Of a stretch of DNA of 64,000 nt, positions 43,534-51,913 are shown piece after piece. The stretch comes from Bacteroidota bacterium (GTDB taxonomy: Bacteria > Bacteroidota > Bacteroidia > Chitinophagales > Chitinophagaceae): NCBI GenBank assembly GCA_013289175.1, contig JABDAN010000005.1, forward strand, positions 1-64,000, given 5' to 3'. Made by a program: the position numbers and the translations under genes. Below the pieces are notes generated by a model, which worked only from the letters and a program-made list of their open reading frames with translations, was not told the origin of the DNA and did no database searches. The first letter of the stretch is position 1; each line of letters starts with the position of its first letter.

Positions 43534-44544
43534 ATGAGGTATCTGATATTCATTTTGCTGACTAGTTGTTTGAGTGGTTTTGTTTCCAAGACGGACGCGC
43601 AGGACGGTGGGAAATTCGAACTCTATAAAAAGATTTCAGTTCCCGGAAATGGGGGTTATGATTATATGACGATAGATACCTCAAGCAACCGCCTGTATGT
43701 TTCCCATGGCACAAACGTTACGGTTATCGATTTGAAGTCCGAATCAATTATTGGCACCATAGATCATCTAACTGGTATACACGGCATAGCGATCGCGTCT
43801 GAATTTCAAAAAGGATTTATCAGCGACGGCAAGGCAAATGCCGTCGCTGTTTTTGATCTTCAGACCCTTAAAGTGATAAAAACGATTGCCATCTCTGGAA
43901 AAGATCCGGATGCAATTTTATACGATTCCTATTCCAAACAGGTTTTTACATTTAATGGGGACAGCCAGGATGCCAGTGTTATCGATGCATCGACATTAAA
44001 TCAGACGAAAACAATTCCACTGGGAGGAACCCCGGAGTTTGCGGTTTGCGATGGGGAAGGGAAAATTTATAATAATCTCGAGGACAAGAATCGTCTCAAT
44101 GTGATGGACTCAAAAACTGGGGTCATTCTAAGCAGTTTTCCGCTAGATCCCTGCGGCGGACCCACCGGTCTTGCAATTGAGCCCCGGCATCAGCGGCTTT
44201 ATACCGTTTGCAGGAAAAACAAAGGAATGACGGTTCTTGAATTGCCGACAGGTAAAGTGATCGCTACGGTTCCGATAGGCTCTGGTGTGGATGCGGTTTC
44301 TTACGACGCTGGTACCGGTCTGATCATTTGTTCTAACGGAGATGGGACGGCAACCATCATTCACCAGGATGGTCCCAGTCAATATGTGGTCGTACAAACA
44401 CTTACTACACAATGGAAAGCAAAAACGCATGCTTTCGATCCGCTGACAAAAATGCTCTATTTCGCCGCATTCGACATGCAAGCTGATAACAAGACGCGCA
44501 TTCCAGATAGTTTTAAAGTGCTTGTCTATAAAATGAAGTCATGA
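43534..44544 (+). CDS. YncE-like beta-propeller protein
   Basis: This 336-residue secreted protein (signal ending about KTDAQ) is made of repeated YVTN-type blades: YDYMTIDTSSNRLYVSHGTN, VTVIDLKSESIIGTIDHL, AVFDLQTLKVIKTIAISG, VIDASTLNQTKTIPLGG, VMDSKTGVILSSFPLDP and TVLELPTGKVIATVPIGSG. Such seven-bladed propellers bind proteins or DNA and lack catalytic residues; the function here is unknown. It overlaps the phosphoesterase by the ATGA junction (4 bases), so the two are translationally coupled. Confidence 0.86.
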   Translation: MRYLIFILLTSCLSGFVSKTDAQDGGKFELYKKISVPGNGGYDYMTIDTSSNRLYVSHGTNVTVIDLKSESIIGTIDHLTGIHGIAIASEFQKGFISDGKANAVAVFDLQTLKVIKTIAISGKDPDAILYDSYSKQVFTFNGDSQDASVIDASTLNQTKTIPLGGTPEFAVCDGEGKIYNNLEDKNRLNVMDSKTGVILSSFPLDPCGGPTGLAIEPRHQRLYTVCRKNKGMTVLELPTGKVIATVPIGSGVDAVSYDAGTGLIICSNGDGTATIIHQDGPSQYVVVQTLTTQWKAKTHAFDPLTKMLYFAAFDMQADNKTRIPDSFKVLVYKMKS

Positions 44545-45947
44545 AATTCTTTTGGGTCTTCCTCTTTTTACCTTTTTGTTTCCTGACAAATAGGGTCAAT
44601 GCACAAAAACAAGAAAATGAAATTATAGGAAAGGAGGCAAAAGATAAAGATGATCCGGCTATTGTATTGCCTGTACTCATCCGAGGTCCTTATTTGCAAA
44701 GGGCAACATCCACCAGCATGCTCGTGCGGTGGCGCACCGATGCGCTCAGCAGAAGCAGGGTGCGTTATGGCAAAAGTCCTTCTGATTTGGACAAAGAAAT
44801 AACCGACTCTGCCCTCTTGACTGAACACAAGGTCTTGCTTACTTCCTTACAGCCGATGACGAAATACTACTATTCGATCGGAGATGTAAAAACTAAACTG
44901 CAAGGGGATTCGGGCAATTACTTTTATACGTTACCACCTGCAGGAGAAGCCGGCATTTACAGAATCGCAGCATTCGGAGATTGTGGGAACAATTCCATCA
45001 ACCAGCGCAATGTCCGTGATCAGTTATTGAATTTTATTGGATCAAATTATTTAAATGCCTGGATACTATTAGGAGACAATACCTATCCGGATGGGACGGA
45101 TGCTGAGTTTCAGGCAAACTTTTTCAATATATATAAAGACAATCTGCTCAAACGATTTCCGCTTTTCCCTTCTCCCGGCAATCATGATTATCATGATGTC
45201 GAATTTTCTGCAGCTGTAGCCCAGCAAACCCATGAAATCGCTTACTATCAGAATTTCAGCGTGCCAGAATCAGGCGAAGCCGGTGGTGTGCCTTCCTTGA
45301 CTGCTGAATATTACTCATTTGATATCGGGAATATTCATTTTCTTGCACTCGACTCCTATGGAAAGGCAGACAATAAAAGACTTTCAGATACCACAGGTCC
45401 TCAAGTTGAATGGATCAAAAAAGATTTGGAAAAAGCTGCACGGGCCGAATGGATAATTGCCTATTGGCATCATCCACCTTATTCCATGGGCTCACATAAT
45501 TCTGATACCGAAAAAGAACTCGTTGATATTCGGGAAAAATTAATTCCGGTCTTGGAACGTTATGGTGTGGACATTGTTATCGGAGGCCACAGCCATGATT
45601 ATGAACGTTCTAGGCTCATGTACGGATATTATGGCAAGGACAGTGCTTTTGATGGCAAAATCTACGATGTTAGTACCCTCTCGGGCAAAGAAGACAGCCT
45701 AACCCATACAGGTGCCTATGTGAAAAAGCAGTGGAGGGGCAAAGGTACTGTCTACGTTGTCAGTGGTTCCGCTGGTAAACTAGGCGGTATACAGAAGACT
45801 TTCCCCCACAAGGCGATGTTTTATTCGGATGCAACCCACGGGGGTGTATCCTATATTGAGGTAAATGGACAGAAACTCTCTTTTAAATGGATTTGTGCCG
45901 ATGGGATAATTCGTGACCAGTTTACGATGATCAAAAGTCCGTTGTGA
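44541..45947 (+). CDS. secreted metallophosphoesterase, purple-acid-phosphatase-like
   Basis: This 468-residue protein has a signal peptide (ending about NAQ) and an N-terminal fibronectin-like PAP domain (VLIRGPYLQRATSTSMLVRW, about 46-65, through LQPMTKYYYSIGD). The dimetal phosphoesterase domain has the full motif set: AFGDCGNN, LLGDNTYPDG, SPGNHDYHD, AYWHHPPYS and IGGHSHDYERS. It should hydrolyse phosphomonoesters or diesters in the periplasm or at the surface. The ATGA overlap with the YncE-like gene and its place in the receptor operon suggest release of phosphate or the organic moiety for uptake (inference). Confidence 0.93.
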   Translation: MKFFWVFLFLPFCFLTNRVNAQKQENEIIGKEAKDKDDPAIVLPVLIRGPYLQRATSTSMLVRWRTDALSRSRVRYGKSPSDLDKEITDSALLTEHKVLLTSLQPMTKYYYSIGDVKTKLQGDSGNYFYTLPPAGEAGIYRIAAFGDCGNNSINQRNVRDQLLNFIGSNYLNAWILLGDNTYPDGTDAEFQANFFNIYKDNLLKRFPLFPSPGNHDYHDVEFSAAVAQQTHEIAYYQNFSVPESGEAGGVPSLTAEYYSFDIGNIHFLALDSYGKADNKRLSDTTGPQVEWIKKDLEKAARAEWIIAYWHHPPYSMGSHNSDTEKELVDIREKLIPVLERYGVDIVIGGHSHDYERSRLMYGYYGKDSAFDGKIYDVSTLSGKEDSLTHTGAYVKKQWRGKGTVYVVSGSAGKLGGIQKTFPHKAMFYSDATHGGVSYIEVNGQKLSFKWICADGIIRDQFTMIKSPL

Positions 45948-45966
45948 AGAATTTAATAAAAGTCAG

Positions 45967-47805
45967 TTGCGTTACCTGAAATTCACGATAGTCATTTTCG
46001 CAATTGCCGTCAGTGCAGCGGCAATCGGACCTTCACCAGGTCCCAACGCGGTAGTCGGATTTATTGACTATATCAAAAGCCAGACCGACACTTTCGCATT
46101 AACCGTTCAAGTGTTGAGTCAGAACATTTCGGAAATAAATAGCTCCAATCCCCACACAGTTCAGTCAGTTATAAGCGCGCTCAAAACCTGCCGACTACAA
46201 TATAAAAGGATCTCTTTTTTTCTGGATTACTTTTACCCCCAGCAGGGTAGACTCTTCAATTCGCCGGCAAAAAAGGAAGTAGAAGAACCATTCATGGAAT
46301 ATGAGGAACCGCAAAGTTTACAGCAAATAGAAGCTATATTGTTTGGATCGAATCCGGAAGGGAAAAAGACTGAATTAGGGGACTTGGTCTTGGTACTCAA
46401 TGAATCCGCCAATGGATTGAAATCCCTTTACTATGACTTTGATGGAAGTGATCCACAGATTTTCGAAAGCATCCACTTGGAATTGATTCGTGTGATGGCA
46501 CTTTATATTGCAGGCTATGATGCACCTTATGTGAAAACGGGAATTTTGGAATCCCACAACGCATTGCTATCGATGTGCCATGTGATAGATATGTTTCTGC
46601 CACAAAATAATATAGAAACCCTCGTACTGGATTCTCTTTTTTATGAAGCTGTACGTTATACCCGCAGTGCTGACTTTGATCATTTTAATCGACTTTTTTT
46701 TCTGACTCGGTGTGCTTTACCCCTGGAAGAACAACTTGGACATTGCATAAAAATACATGGATGGCAGATCTCGACCGTCCCGGCATTGAACTATAATGCC
46801 AAGAATTTATTTCAAGGTGAGCTGACTGTAATGAGTTCAAAACCAGAAGAAAAATGGGTCCGACTTGGACACAAATTATTTTTTGAGACGGCATTGTCTG
46901 GTAACTTTTCTAGATCCTGTGCATCCTGCCACCAGCCAGACAAATATTTTACCGATCAACTCACATCCAATCGGAAATTTAACAGCCAAACGCTGCTGAG
47001 AAGAAATACACCAACTTTATTGTACTCCGCTTGTCAGTCTGCACAATTTTGGGATGGGCGCGCCCCTACACTAGGAGAACAAATTGGAGCGGTACTAACC
47101 AGCCCTGACGAGATGAACGGATCAATTCCTGAAATAGAACAAAGACTCAACCGTATGCCAGGCTACCGGGCTTTTTTTCATGATTCCATAACGTTGACAC
47201 AAATAGAAGATGCTCTAAAGGCCTACCTGGAAACCCTTCAACCCCAGAATTCAGCATTTGACCGTTTTATATCAGGGGATAAGCAGGCTTTATCTTTTAA
47301 AGAACAAAACGGCTTTAATTTATTCATGGGGAAAGCCCAATGCGGCACCTGTCATTTTGTTCCGGTTTTCAATGGTTCTACGCCGCCTTTATTCAATCGG
47401 ATTGAATATGAAGTGCTGGGTGTCCCCGCAACCAATACCAGGCAGACAAAAACAATGGATGAGGATTTGGGAAGATATGAGCTATATCCCGCCCAGCTTT
47501 ACAAACGCGCTTTTAAAACGCCTACTATCCGCAACGTTGCCTTTACGAACCCTTATATGCACAATGGTTATTTCCCAACGCTTCGGTCGGTAATCGATTT
47601 TTATAACAAGGGCGGTGGCGTTGGAATGGGCTTGGGGAATGCCGGTCAGACCCTTTCGGAAAAACCGCTACACCTGTCTCAGCAGGAAATAGCCGACCTC
47701 GTTGCGTTTCTATATGCGCTTTCTGATAACCTGGAGCCCCTGCATACTGGTCGCCCAAGATCCGGTGGGGATTATGGACAGGTAGGCAAAACGGCAGTAA
47801 ATTAG
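45967..47805 (+). CDS. di-haem cytochrome c peroxidase with N-terminal helical extension
   Basis: This 612-residue protein starts at a TTG (45967) with signal KFTIVIFAIAVSAAAIG. About 270 residues of mainly helical, charged sequence come first, with no recognised motif. The MauG/CcpA-type di-haem domain follows, with two haem sites CASCH (318-322) and CGTCH (459-463), plus LRRNTPTLLY and KRAFKTPTIRNVAFTNPYMHN. The length is nearly twice that of classical CcpA. The usual reaction is reduction of H2O2 to water with electrons from a cytochrome or, for MauG-type enzymes, oxidation of a protein residue. It follows the phosphoesterase by 19 bases, so it is likely in the same operon. Confidence 0.9.
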   Translation: MRYLKFTIVIFAIAVSAAAIGPSPGPNAVVGFIDYIKSQTDTFALTVQVLSQNISEINSSNPHTVQSVISALKTCRLQYKRISFFLDYFYPQQGRLFNSPAKKEVEEPFMEYEEPQSLQQIEAILFGSNPEGKKTELGDLVLVLNESANGLKSLYYDFDGSDPQIFESIHLELIRVMALYIAGYDAPYVKTGILESHNALLSMCHVIDMFLPQNNIETLVLDSLFYEAVRYTRSADFDHFNRLFFLTRCALPLEEQLGHCIKIHGWQISTVPALNYNAKNLFQGELTVMSSKPEEKWVRLGHKLFFETALSGNFSRSCASCHQPDKYFTDQLTSNRKFNSQTLLRRNTPTLLYSACQSAQFWDGRAPTLGEQIGAVLTSPDEMNGSIPEIEQRLNRMPGYRAFFHDSITLTQIEDALKAYLETLQPQNSAFDRFISGDKQALSFKEQNGFNLFMGKAQCGTCHFVPVFNGSTPPLFNRIEYEVLGVPATNTRQTKTMDEDLGRYELYPAQLYKRAFKTPTIRNVAFTNPYMHNGYFPTLRSVIDFYNKGGGVGMGLGNAGQTLSEKPLHLSQQEIADLVAFLYALSDNLEPLHTGRPRSGGDYGQVGKTAVN

Positions 47806-47893
47806 TTTGCGTCCGTTCTTCGCCGGGAGGATGAAGTCGTTCCGCCGAGTTTTGAATGATCAGCAGTTCGGCTCAACACATCCGTTGAATCCT

Positions 47894-48409
47894 TCAATTG
47901 TCATGTTCTTTGGGAACACCCGGAATTTTAAACAATTGGTTGTTGAAGGGCGGCGAACTGGGGATTTGAATCACATTAAATGCGTGTTTGGTAACCTCGT
48001 GACAATTGTTACAGGTGTTGGTCAAGAAAATAAAGCCTCGATTAAATTCTGAAATATTTTTATTTCTTACTGCCAAATCCACACTGTCCAGAGCGGGTTT
48101 GATCATTGGGATGGATGCTACCTCTGGTCGGTCGGGGCAATATGAATGAATGTCATCGATTGTCTCCTGGATTTCTCCCAGTTCAAAATTTGATAAATTC
48201 CAGTTTTCGGCTTGTCCGGCAAACCACAGTTTTGCGTGATGGACCTGGATGTCCAACATGAATTCGCCTAGCCCAGGTTTGTAAACCTTACTCAATTTCA
48301 GCTGCAGACTGTCGATTTGCGTTTGCAAGGATATATTATCTGGCTTTGATGGATGACAGGCTGCCAACCAACACAAGCAAAAAAGCAGGCCAGGTGCTTT
48401 CATATTCAT
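47894..48409 (-). CDS. mono-haem cytochrome c-like lipoprotein
   Basis: This 171-residue protein has a lipobox WLAAC (Cys18), then a short heptad-like segment (SLQTQIDSLQLKLSKVY), a conserved-looking helix DIQVHHAKLWFAGQAENWNL (about 53-72), and a C-terminal haem site CNNCH (133-137) followed by EVTKHAFN. The helical layout with a late C-x-x-C-H resembles cytochrome c-prime-like proteins. It is membrane-anchored and periplasmic, and could pass electrons to the neighbouring di-haem peroxidase, to which it is convergent (88 bases apart). That link is inference. Confidence 0.8.
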   Translation of the reverse strand: MNMKAPGLLFCLCWLAACHPSKPDNISLQTQIDSLQLKLSKVYKPGLGEFMLDIQVHHAKLWFAGQAENWNLSNFELGEIQETIDDIHSYCPDRPEVASIPMIKPALDSVDLAVRNKNISEFNRGFIFLTNTCNNCHEVTKHAFNVIQIPSSPPFNNQLFKIPGVPKEHDN

Positions 48410-49066
48410 TGAATGGTGTATTAAAGTTGGTAAAAAACCACGAGAATACTCAAGGATAAATGAACGGCGAACGGGTATCTATCAGATCACCTGCCATAGC
48501 AACGAATGGATGGTTCGGTTGTTTAAATATAGGTTAGACTCCAAAGTTGACAGATAACCAAACAGTCCTGATTGTATTCAAAGCCTTCACTTTTCTGGCC
48601 CTTTCAACCTCATCAGGGCATTATCGATGTATGTGGTGTCTGAAACCGGGGACAATTTTGATTATTCGGATAAACCAGGGCAGAATTCGTAAAAACACGA
48701 TCTTATTTCTGTGTTTCCCGGAAAATCGGAAGAAAAAGAGCCGTCTTTTTTGATGCATATTCTTCCATTTTAGCATGACTTCGATTTAAAAATAGCAGAC
48801 AAAACAACGTGGATGAACGTTTCCCTGTTTAGATTCCCAAATTGGGACACATTGAAAATTAAATTCTATCGTGCTTGCATTTTTGAAAATCGTTTTACAT
48901 CTTTGTATCAGCAATGAGGTTTTTACGGTCACGAACCGAAAAACACGAGAGAACACCCGGTGTTCATTTCTTACAAGATCCTCCCATCCTCCTGAATTTC
49001 CCGTCCAATCCTGAACAACCCCCTAGACGGTTTTTAATTCATCAATCATACCCTAAACTAGAATTT
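48410..49066. other. sparse intergenic region
   Basis: No convincing gene is seen. A TTG-initiated frame at 48547-48753 (68 codons) is rich in residues unlike its neighbours and has no promoter or neighbour support, so I do not call it. The region should contain the promoters of the cytochrome gene (-) and of the 66-aa membrane protein (+). Confidence 0.4.
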
Positions 49067-49267
49067 ATGAAAGCGATCTCTACCCTGGTGACTTTGTTTC
49101 TGATCATTACTACTTGTGCTACTTCAGCGATACTCTATCTAAACGAGAACTACGGTACTTCGGCAGCGTTGTGTATTGTCTGGATTATATCATTGACCGT
49201 CTGGATTGGTAAAACAATCGGCCTGGTTGATTTGATAATGAATAAGAATTTCGCCAAAAATTTGTAG
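49067..49267 (+). CDS. small two-span membrane protein, 66 aa
   Basis: The chosen ATG at 49067 gives MKAISTLVTLFLIITTCATS, a signal/first span, and a second span (AALCIVWIISLTVWIGKTIG) before a short polar tail. The upstream in-frame ATG at 48914 would add 51 residues without protein-like character. No family is recognised. It is followed by a strong terminator, so it is probably a genuine transcription unit. Confidence 0.55.
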   Translation: MKAISTLVTLFLIITTCATSAILYLNENYGTSAALCIVWIISLTVWIGKTIGLVDLIMNKNFAKNL

Positions 49268-49292
49268 TAGCATCGCTGATAGATAAATTAGG

Positions 49293-49318
49293 AAAAGCCC
49301 GTTCTCGGGCTTTTTTTT
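49293..49318 (+). terminator. intrinsic terminator after the 66-aa membrane protein
   Basis: Stem AAAAGCCCG/CGGGCTTTT with loop TTCT and a T-run of eight. Confidence 0.9.
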
Positions 49319-49409
49319 GTGGCAATAGCGTAACAGGATCTCAAAAAATATAAGCGAATTGATCTATGCATCTGGCATAGGATGCAGGCATGGTGAAGGT
49401 TTTATTGAC

Positions 49410-49436
49410 AAAAAGGCCAGCGAACAATGCTGGCCT
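49410..49436 (-). terminator. minus-strand terminator downstream of the decayed genes
   Basis: The minus strand reads AGGCCAGC, a 7-base loop, GCTGGCCT and then T-run TTTT. It is read in the same direction as the two remnants at 49493-49984 and is the likely end of their former transcript. Confidence 0.8.
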
Positions 49437-49492
49437 GAGGGGGATAAGTGTTTAAGGTTAATGTTGTATGCACATTTTTACGAATGTTCCGA

Positions 49493-49666
49493 CTAAAACC
49501 AGCCGGTGTTCTTGGCTAGAAGTTGGTCAAAGGATTTGGTGTACTTAGAAGTTGAAAACAAATACAAGCCCACTACATAAATACCATCTCATATGGTATG
49601 GTTTTCACTAGAGAATGAGTTGACGGGATTATTGGGCTTATAATAGAAAACCCGCACACCCGGTAG
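49493..49666 (-). pseudogene. gene remnant with in-frame TGA
   Basis: On the minus strand one frame reads 25 residues (LPGVRVFYYKPNNPVNSF...), a TGA, then 31 residues (DGIYVVGLYLFSTSKYTKSF...KNTGWF) to a TAG. Both parts look like real protein, yet there is no start codon and only one interior stop. The TGA lies in an ATACCAT/ATGGTAT inverted repeat (49581-49599). No family is recognised. It may be the 3' part of the gene at 49694-49984. Confidence 0.4.
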
Positions 49667-49693
49667 TCAAATATTTTTAGTAAGCCCCCCTGA

Positions 49694-49984
49694 TTAACTG
49701 ATTTTTCCAACCTCCAAGGGCAAGCCAAATTTCTGTGCATCCATTTTCAGGCCTTCAATAAGAACGGTAGGGTTAAGGATAAGGTTGCTTGTCTGCCTTT
49801 TACGAAATCTTAAGAACAGGTTATCAGTGGATTGACTCGGGAAAGAAGGCCTGGGCGGCTGGAAAAATGGGGTAACTCATCCAACTGGATCTAAAATCAG
49901 CGGATAGTGCCAACCGGGGTTTTGGATGATTGTAAATTCTTTGCCAGTGTAGTATCTGAAATCTTTGGAGTATGGCTGTTGCAT
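49694..49984 (-). pseudogene. 96-codon gene interrupted by a single in-frame TGA
   Basis: From ATG at 49984 one frame runs 97 codons to a TAA with a single interior stop: MQQPYSKDFRYYTGKEF, then QNPGWHYPLILDPVG, TGA at codon 36, VTPFFQPPRPSFPSQSTDNL, and on to LNPTVLIEGLKMDAQKFG and LPLEVGKIS. The codons and composition around the TGA are protein-like, so a TGG (Trp) to TGA change in an otherwise intact gene is the simplest view. Family unknown. Confidence 0.5.
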
Positions 49985-50174
49985 CTTGATATAATATTGT
50001 AATCATTGTGTATTTCCTGGACATGGGATTCGAAAGCCCACAGACGAAGGATCCAGGATTTCTTCGACAATGCGAAGCATCGACCGTCGCGGATAAAATT
50101 TCATTTTTTTTCTAAAAATATTTAAATTGGATGGCTTGAGAATAATTTTTCCGATCGTTAATTAAAACCTTGTT

Positions 50175-50540
50175 ATGAAAAAGAGTTCAATCAAACAAAA
50201 TGTACTTTTCCTAATGATAGGCATTGCCCTGTCCTGCAGCAAAAGCTCAAACAGCAACACAACCACCTGCAACGTTTCCACCGGAGATGTGGGTCCTCTC
50301 ACTTCCAATATGAAGGTAACCTATGGAGCGAGCGTAACCAATGGGGCTACGATCAGTTCCGTAACTTACCAAGATTCAGCCGGTAATACGACAGTCAAAA
50401 ACCCTACTCTTCCTTTTGTGAAAAGTGTAGATTTGAAAACCGGTCAGACGGTTGCCATCACTGCCACGGGAACACCCAATGCAGGAGAGATAACCGTAGC
50501 TTCTACCGGGAATAGTCCAAATACGGCCTCCTGTCCTTAA
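50175..50540 (+). CDS. small lipoprotein of unknown function, 121 aa (paralogue of the gene at 11282)
   Basis: Lipobox ALSC with Cys21. The mature part is Ser/Thr/Asn-rich and predicted all-beta, with Cys34 and Cys120 near its ends. It shares with the lipoprotein at 11282-11635 the order I-S-S-V-T-Y-Q-D-S-A-G-N, T-V-K-N-P-T-L-P-F and a (L)KTGQ turn, so the two are paralogues about 38 kb apart. The N-terminal region before that (TCNVSTGDVGPLTSNMKVTY) is less alike. Monocistronic; no function known. Confidence 0.68.
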   Translation: MKKSSIKQNVLFLMIGIALSCSKSSNSNTTTCNVSTGDVGPLTSNMKVTYGASVTNGATISSVTYQDSAGNTTVKNPTLPFVKSVDLKTGQTVAITATGTPNAGEITVASTGNSPNTASCP

Positions 50541-50725
50541 TCTCTTTTTTTCAATCAGACAAGATAAAAATCACCGGTAATTTTTCTAAATACTAAAGTA
50601 AATACTTAGTGTGCCAGGCAATCTTTATGTCATTCTAAAAAAAAATAGCTATTTAATAGGTACAGATCAATTTTTCAGAAGAAGCCACGTTAAAGGAACT
50701 TGAAACACATATATTGCGACCGCGA

Positions 50726-50733
50726 TATTTTTG
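50726..50733 (+). promoter_or_regulatory. -7 element for the 363-aa protein
   Basis: TATTTTTG, perfect TAnnTTTG. It falls after a possible upstream start (50714), which argues for the ATG at 50771 as the true start. A cTTG box lies 23 bases upstream, slightly far. Confidence 0.45.
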
Positions 50734-50770
50734 CGCAACGATGCACAACCTCTTTAACCCTTTGGCAGCC

Positions 50771-51859
50771 ATGAAGAAATTCTCGTTATGCTTTACTATT
50801 TTTTTTCTAGTTCAGTTTAGTCTTTCAGCCCAGCAAAATTTCGATCCTGGGTATATAGTGCGTTCCGATAAGGACACAGTGAAGGGTTTTGTCCAGTCTG
50901 CCCTCGAATCAGAATTGACCCACACTGTGAAATTTAAAAAGGAGTTGAATGCACCAGTGCAGGAGTTTACCCCGGATAACCTGGCTGGATTTGGAATGGA
51001 TAAGGAAGTTTATAAAAGCTTGTATTTCCTCAACACTTCTGGAGATACCGTCTCGGAGCGGGCTTTTGTCAAATTGCTGGTAACGGGAGAATACAATTTG
51101 TATAATTATCGCACAGCCAGTCGTGATTTCTTTATTCTTCAAAAAGATACGACAATTCATTTCCTCTATGACCGGGAAACCGGAGTGTCTGGTGAAATTA
51201 AAAAGGAAGGAAATTATCTGAACTATCTGAATCTTATCAGTGTCTTTTGCCCCAAACTCGCCGGTCACTATGACCAGGTTCAATTTAATAACCAGAGCAT
51301 GACGGATTTTGTTTATAAAGTAGACAATTGTTCTGGTCAGGAAACTGCGAAAAGTTATTTTCAAAAATCAAAAACGGTTATGAAACCAATAGTTTTTGTT
51401 GGCGGACTTCCCGTCTCCGGAAACAGTCAGTTTACAGCCAGTCTAGTACTTCAGTTCACCTTACCCAAGGTGGATAGTCACCTGGCATTTAATATTGGGG
51501 TGAACTATTCCAACACTACTTACACATCTACTCAACGTGCTTATCCATCCAATCAGCCTTATTCCCAGATTAAAAGAGATATTATAACGAGTGTTCCGTT
51601 TACCATACAATATTATATACTGATTACCCGGGTGCGACCTTATTTTCTGGCCGGTTTTTCCGGAGCCTATGTCCAGGAAACGAACAATTCGGCCAATATA
51701 CCCGGTGCAGCCGCAGCGCCCAGTCCTTATTTTTCTGGAGCATTGGTTGGCGCTGTGGGTATAGAAGCGAGGATTGTATCCGAACTATACGCCCGGGCAG
51801 AATGGCGGTATGAATTATTTTTAGAGCATCCCGCTATAGGATTGTCATACCATTTTTAG
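50771..51859 (+). CDS. predicted outer-membrane or exported protein with barrel-like C-terminus
   Basis: From ATG 50771 (MKKFSLCFTIFFLVQFSLSAQQ) the signal peptide is clear. The N-terminal half (about 22-220) has a strand-rich domain of unknown type (DPGYIVRSDKDTVKGFVQSA). The C-terminal 140 residues show alternating strands ending FLEHPAIGLSYHF, with a terminal Phe and tyrosine/aromatic girdles, typical of an eight-stranded outer-membrane barrel. Function is unknown. A perfect -7 box is 37 bases upstream of the chosen start. Confidence 0.7.
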   Translation: MKKFSLCFTIFFLVQFSLSAQQNFDPGYIVRSDKDTVKGFVQSALESELTHTVKFKKELNAPVQEFTPDNLAGFGMDKEVYKSLYFLNTSGDTVSERAFVKLLVTGEYNLYNYRTASRDFFILQKDTTIHFLYDRETGVSGEIKKEGNYLNYLNLISVFCPKLAGHYDQVQFNNQSMTDFVYKVDNCSGQETAKSYFQKSKTVMKPIVFVGGLPVSGNSQFTASLVLQFTLPKVDSHLAFNIGVNYSNTTYTSTQRAYPSNQPYSQIKRDIITSVPFTIQYYILITRVRPYFLAGFSGAYVQETNNSANIPGAAAAPSPYFSGALVGAVGIEARIVSELYARAEWRYELFLEHPAIGLSYHF

Positions 51860-51913
51860 TCATCCTGAAAAATATTAGTGGTTTTGTAGTGGGGAAATTC
51901 TAATTTTCCAAAA

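Noticed and set aside
48547..48753. 68-codon frame in the sparse region
   Set aside because: TTG start, no promoter, composition not like a protein and no neighbour support.
48914..49267. Longer start for the small membrane protein (48914)
   Set aside because: Additional 51 residues are proline and charge rich without a signal; the ATG at 49067 gives a clear membrane protein.
49493..49984. Programmed TGA recoding (selenocysteine or Trp code)
   Set aside because: No SECIS-like hairpin just downstream, no start in the second fragment, and TGA is the stop codon of other genes in the window, so ordinary decay is more economical.
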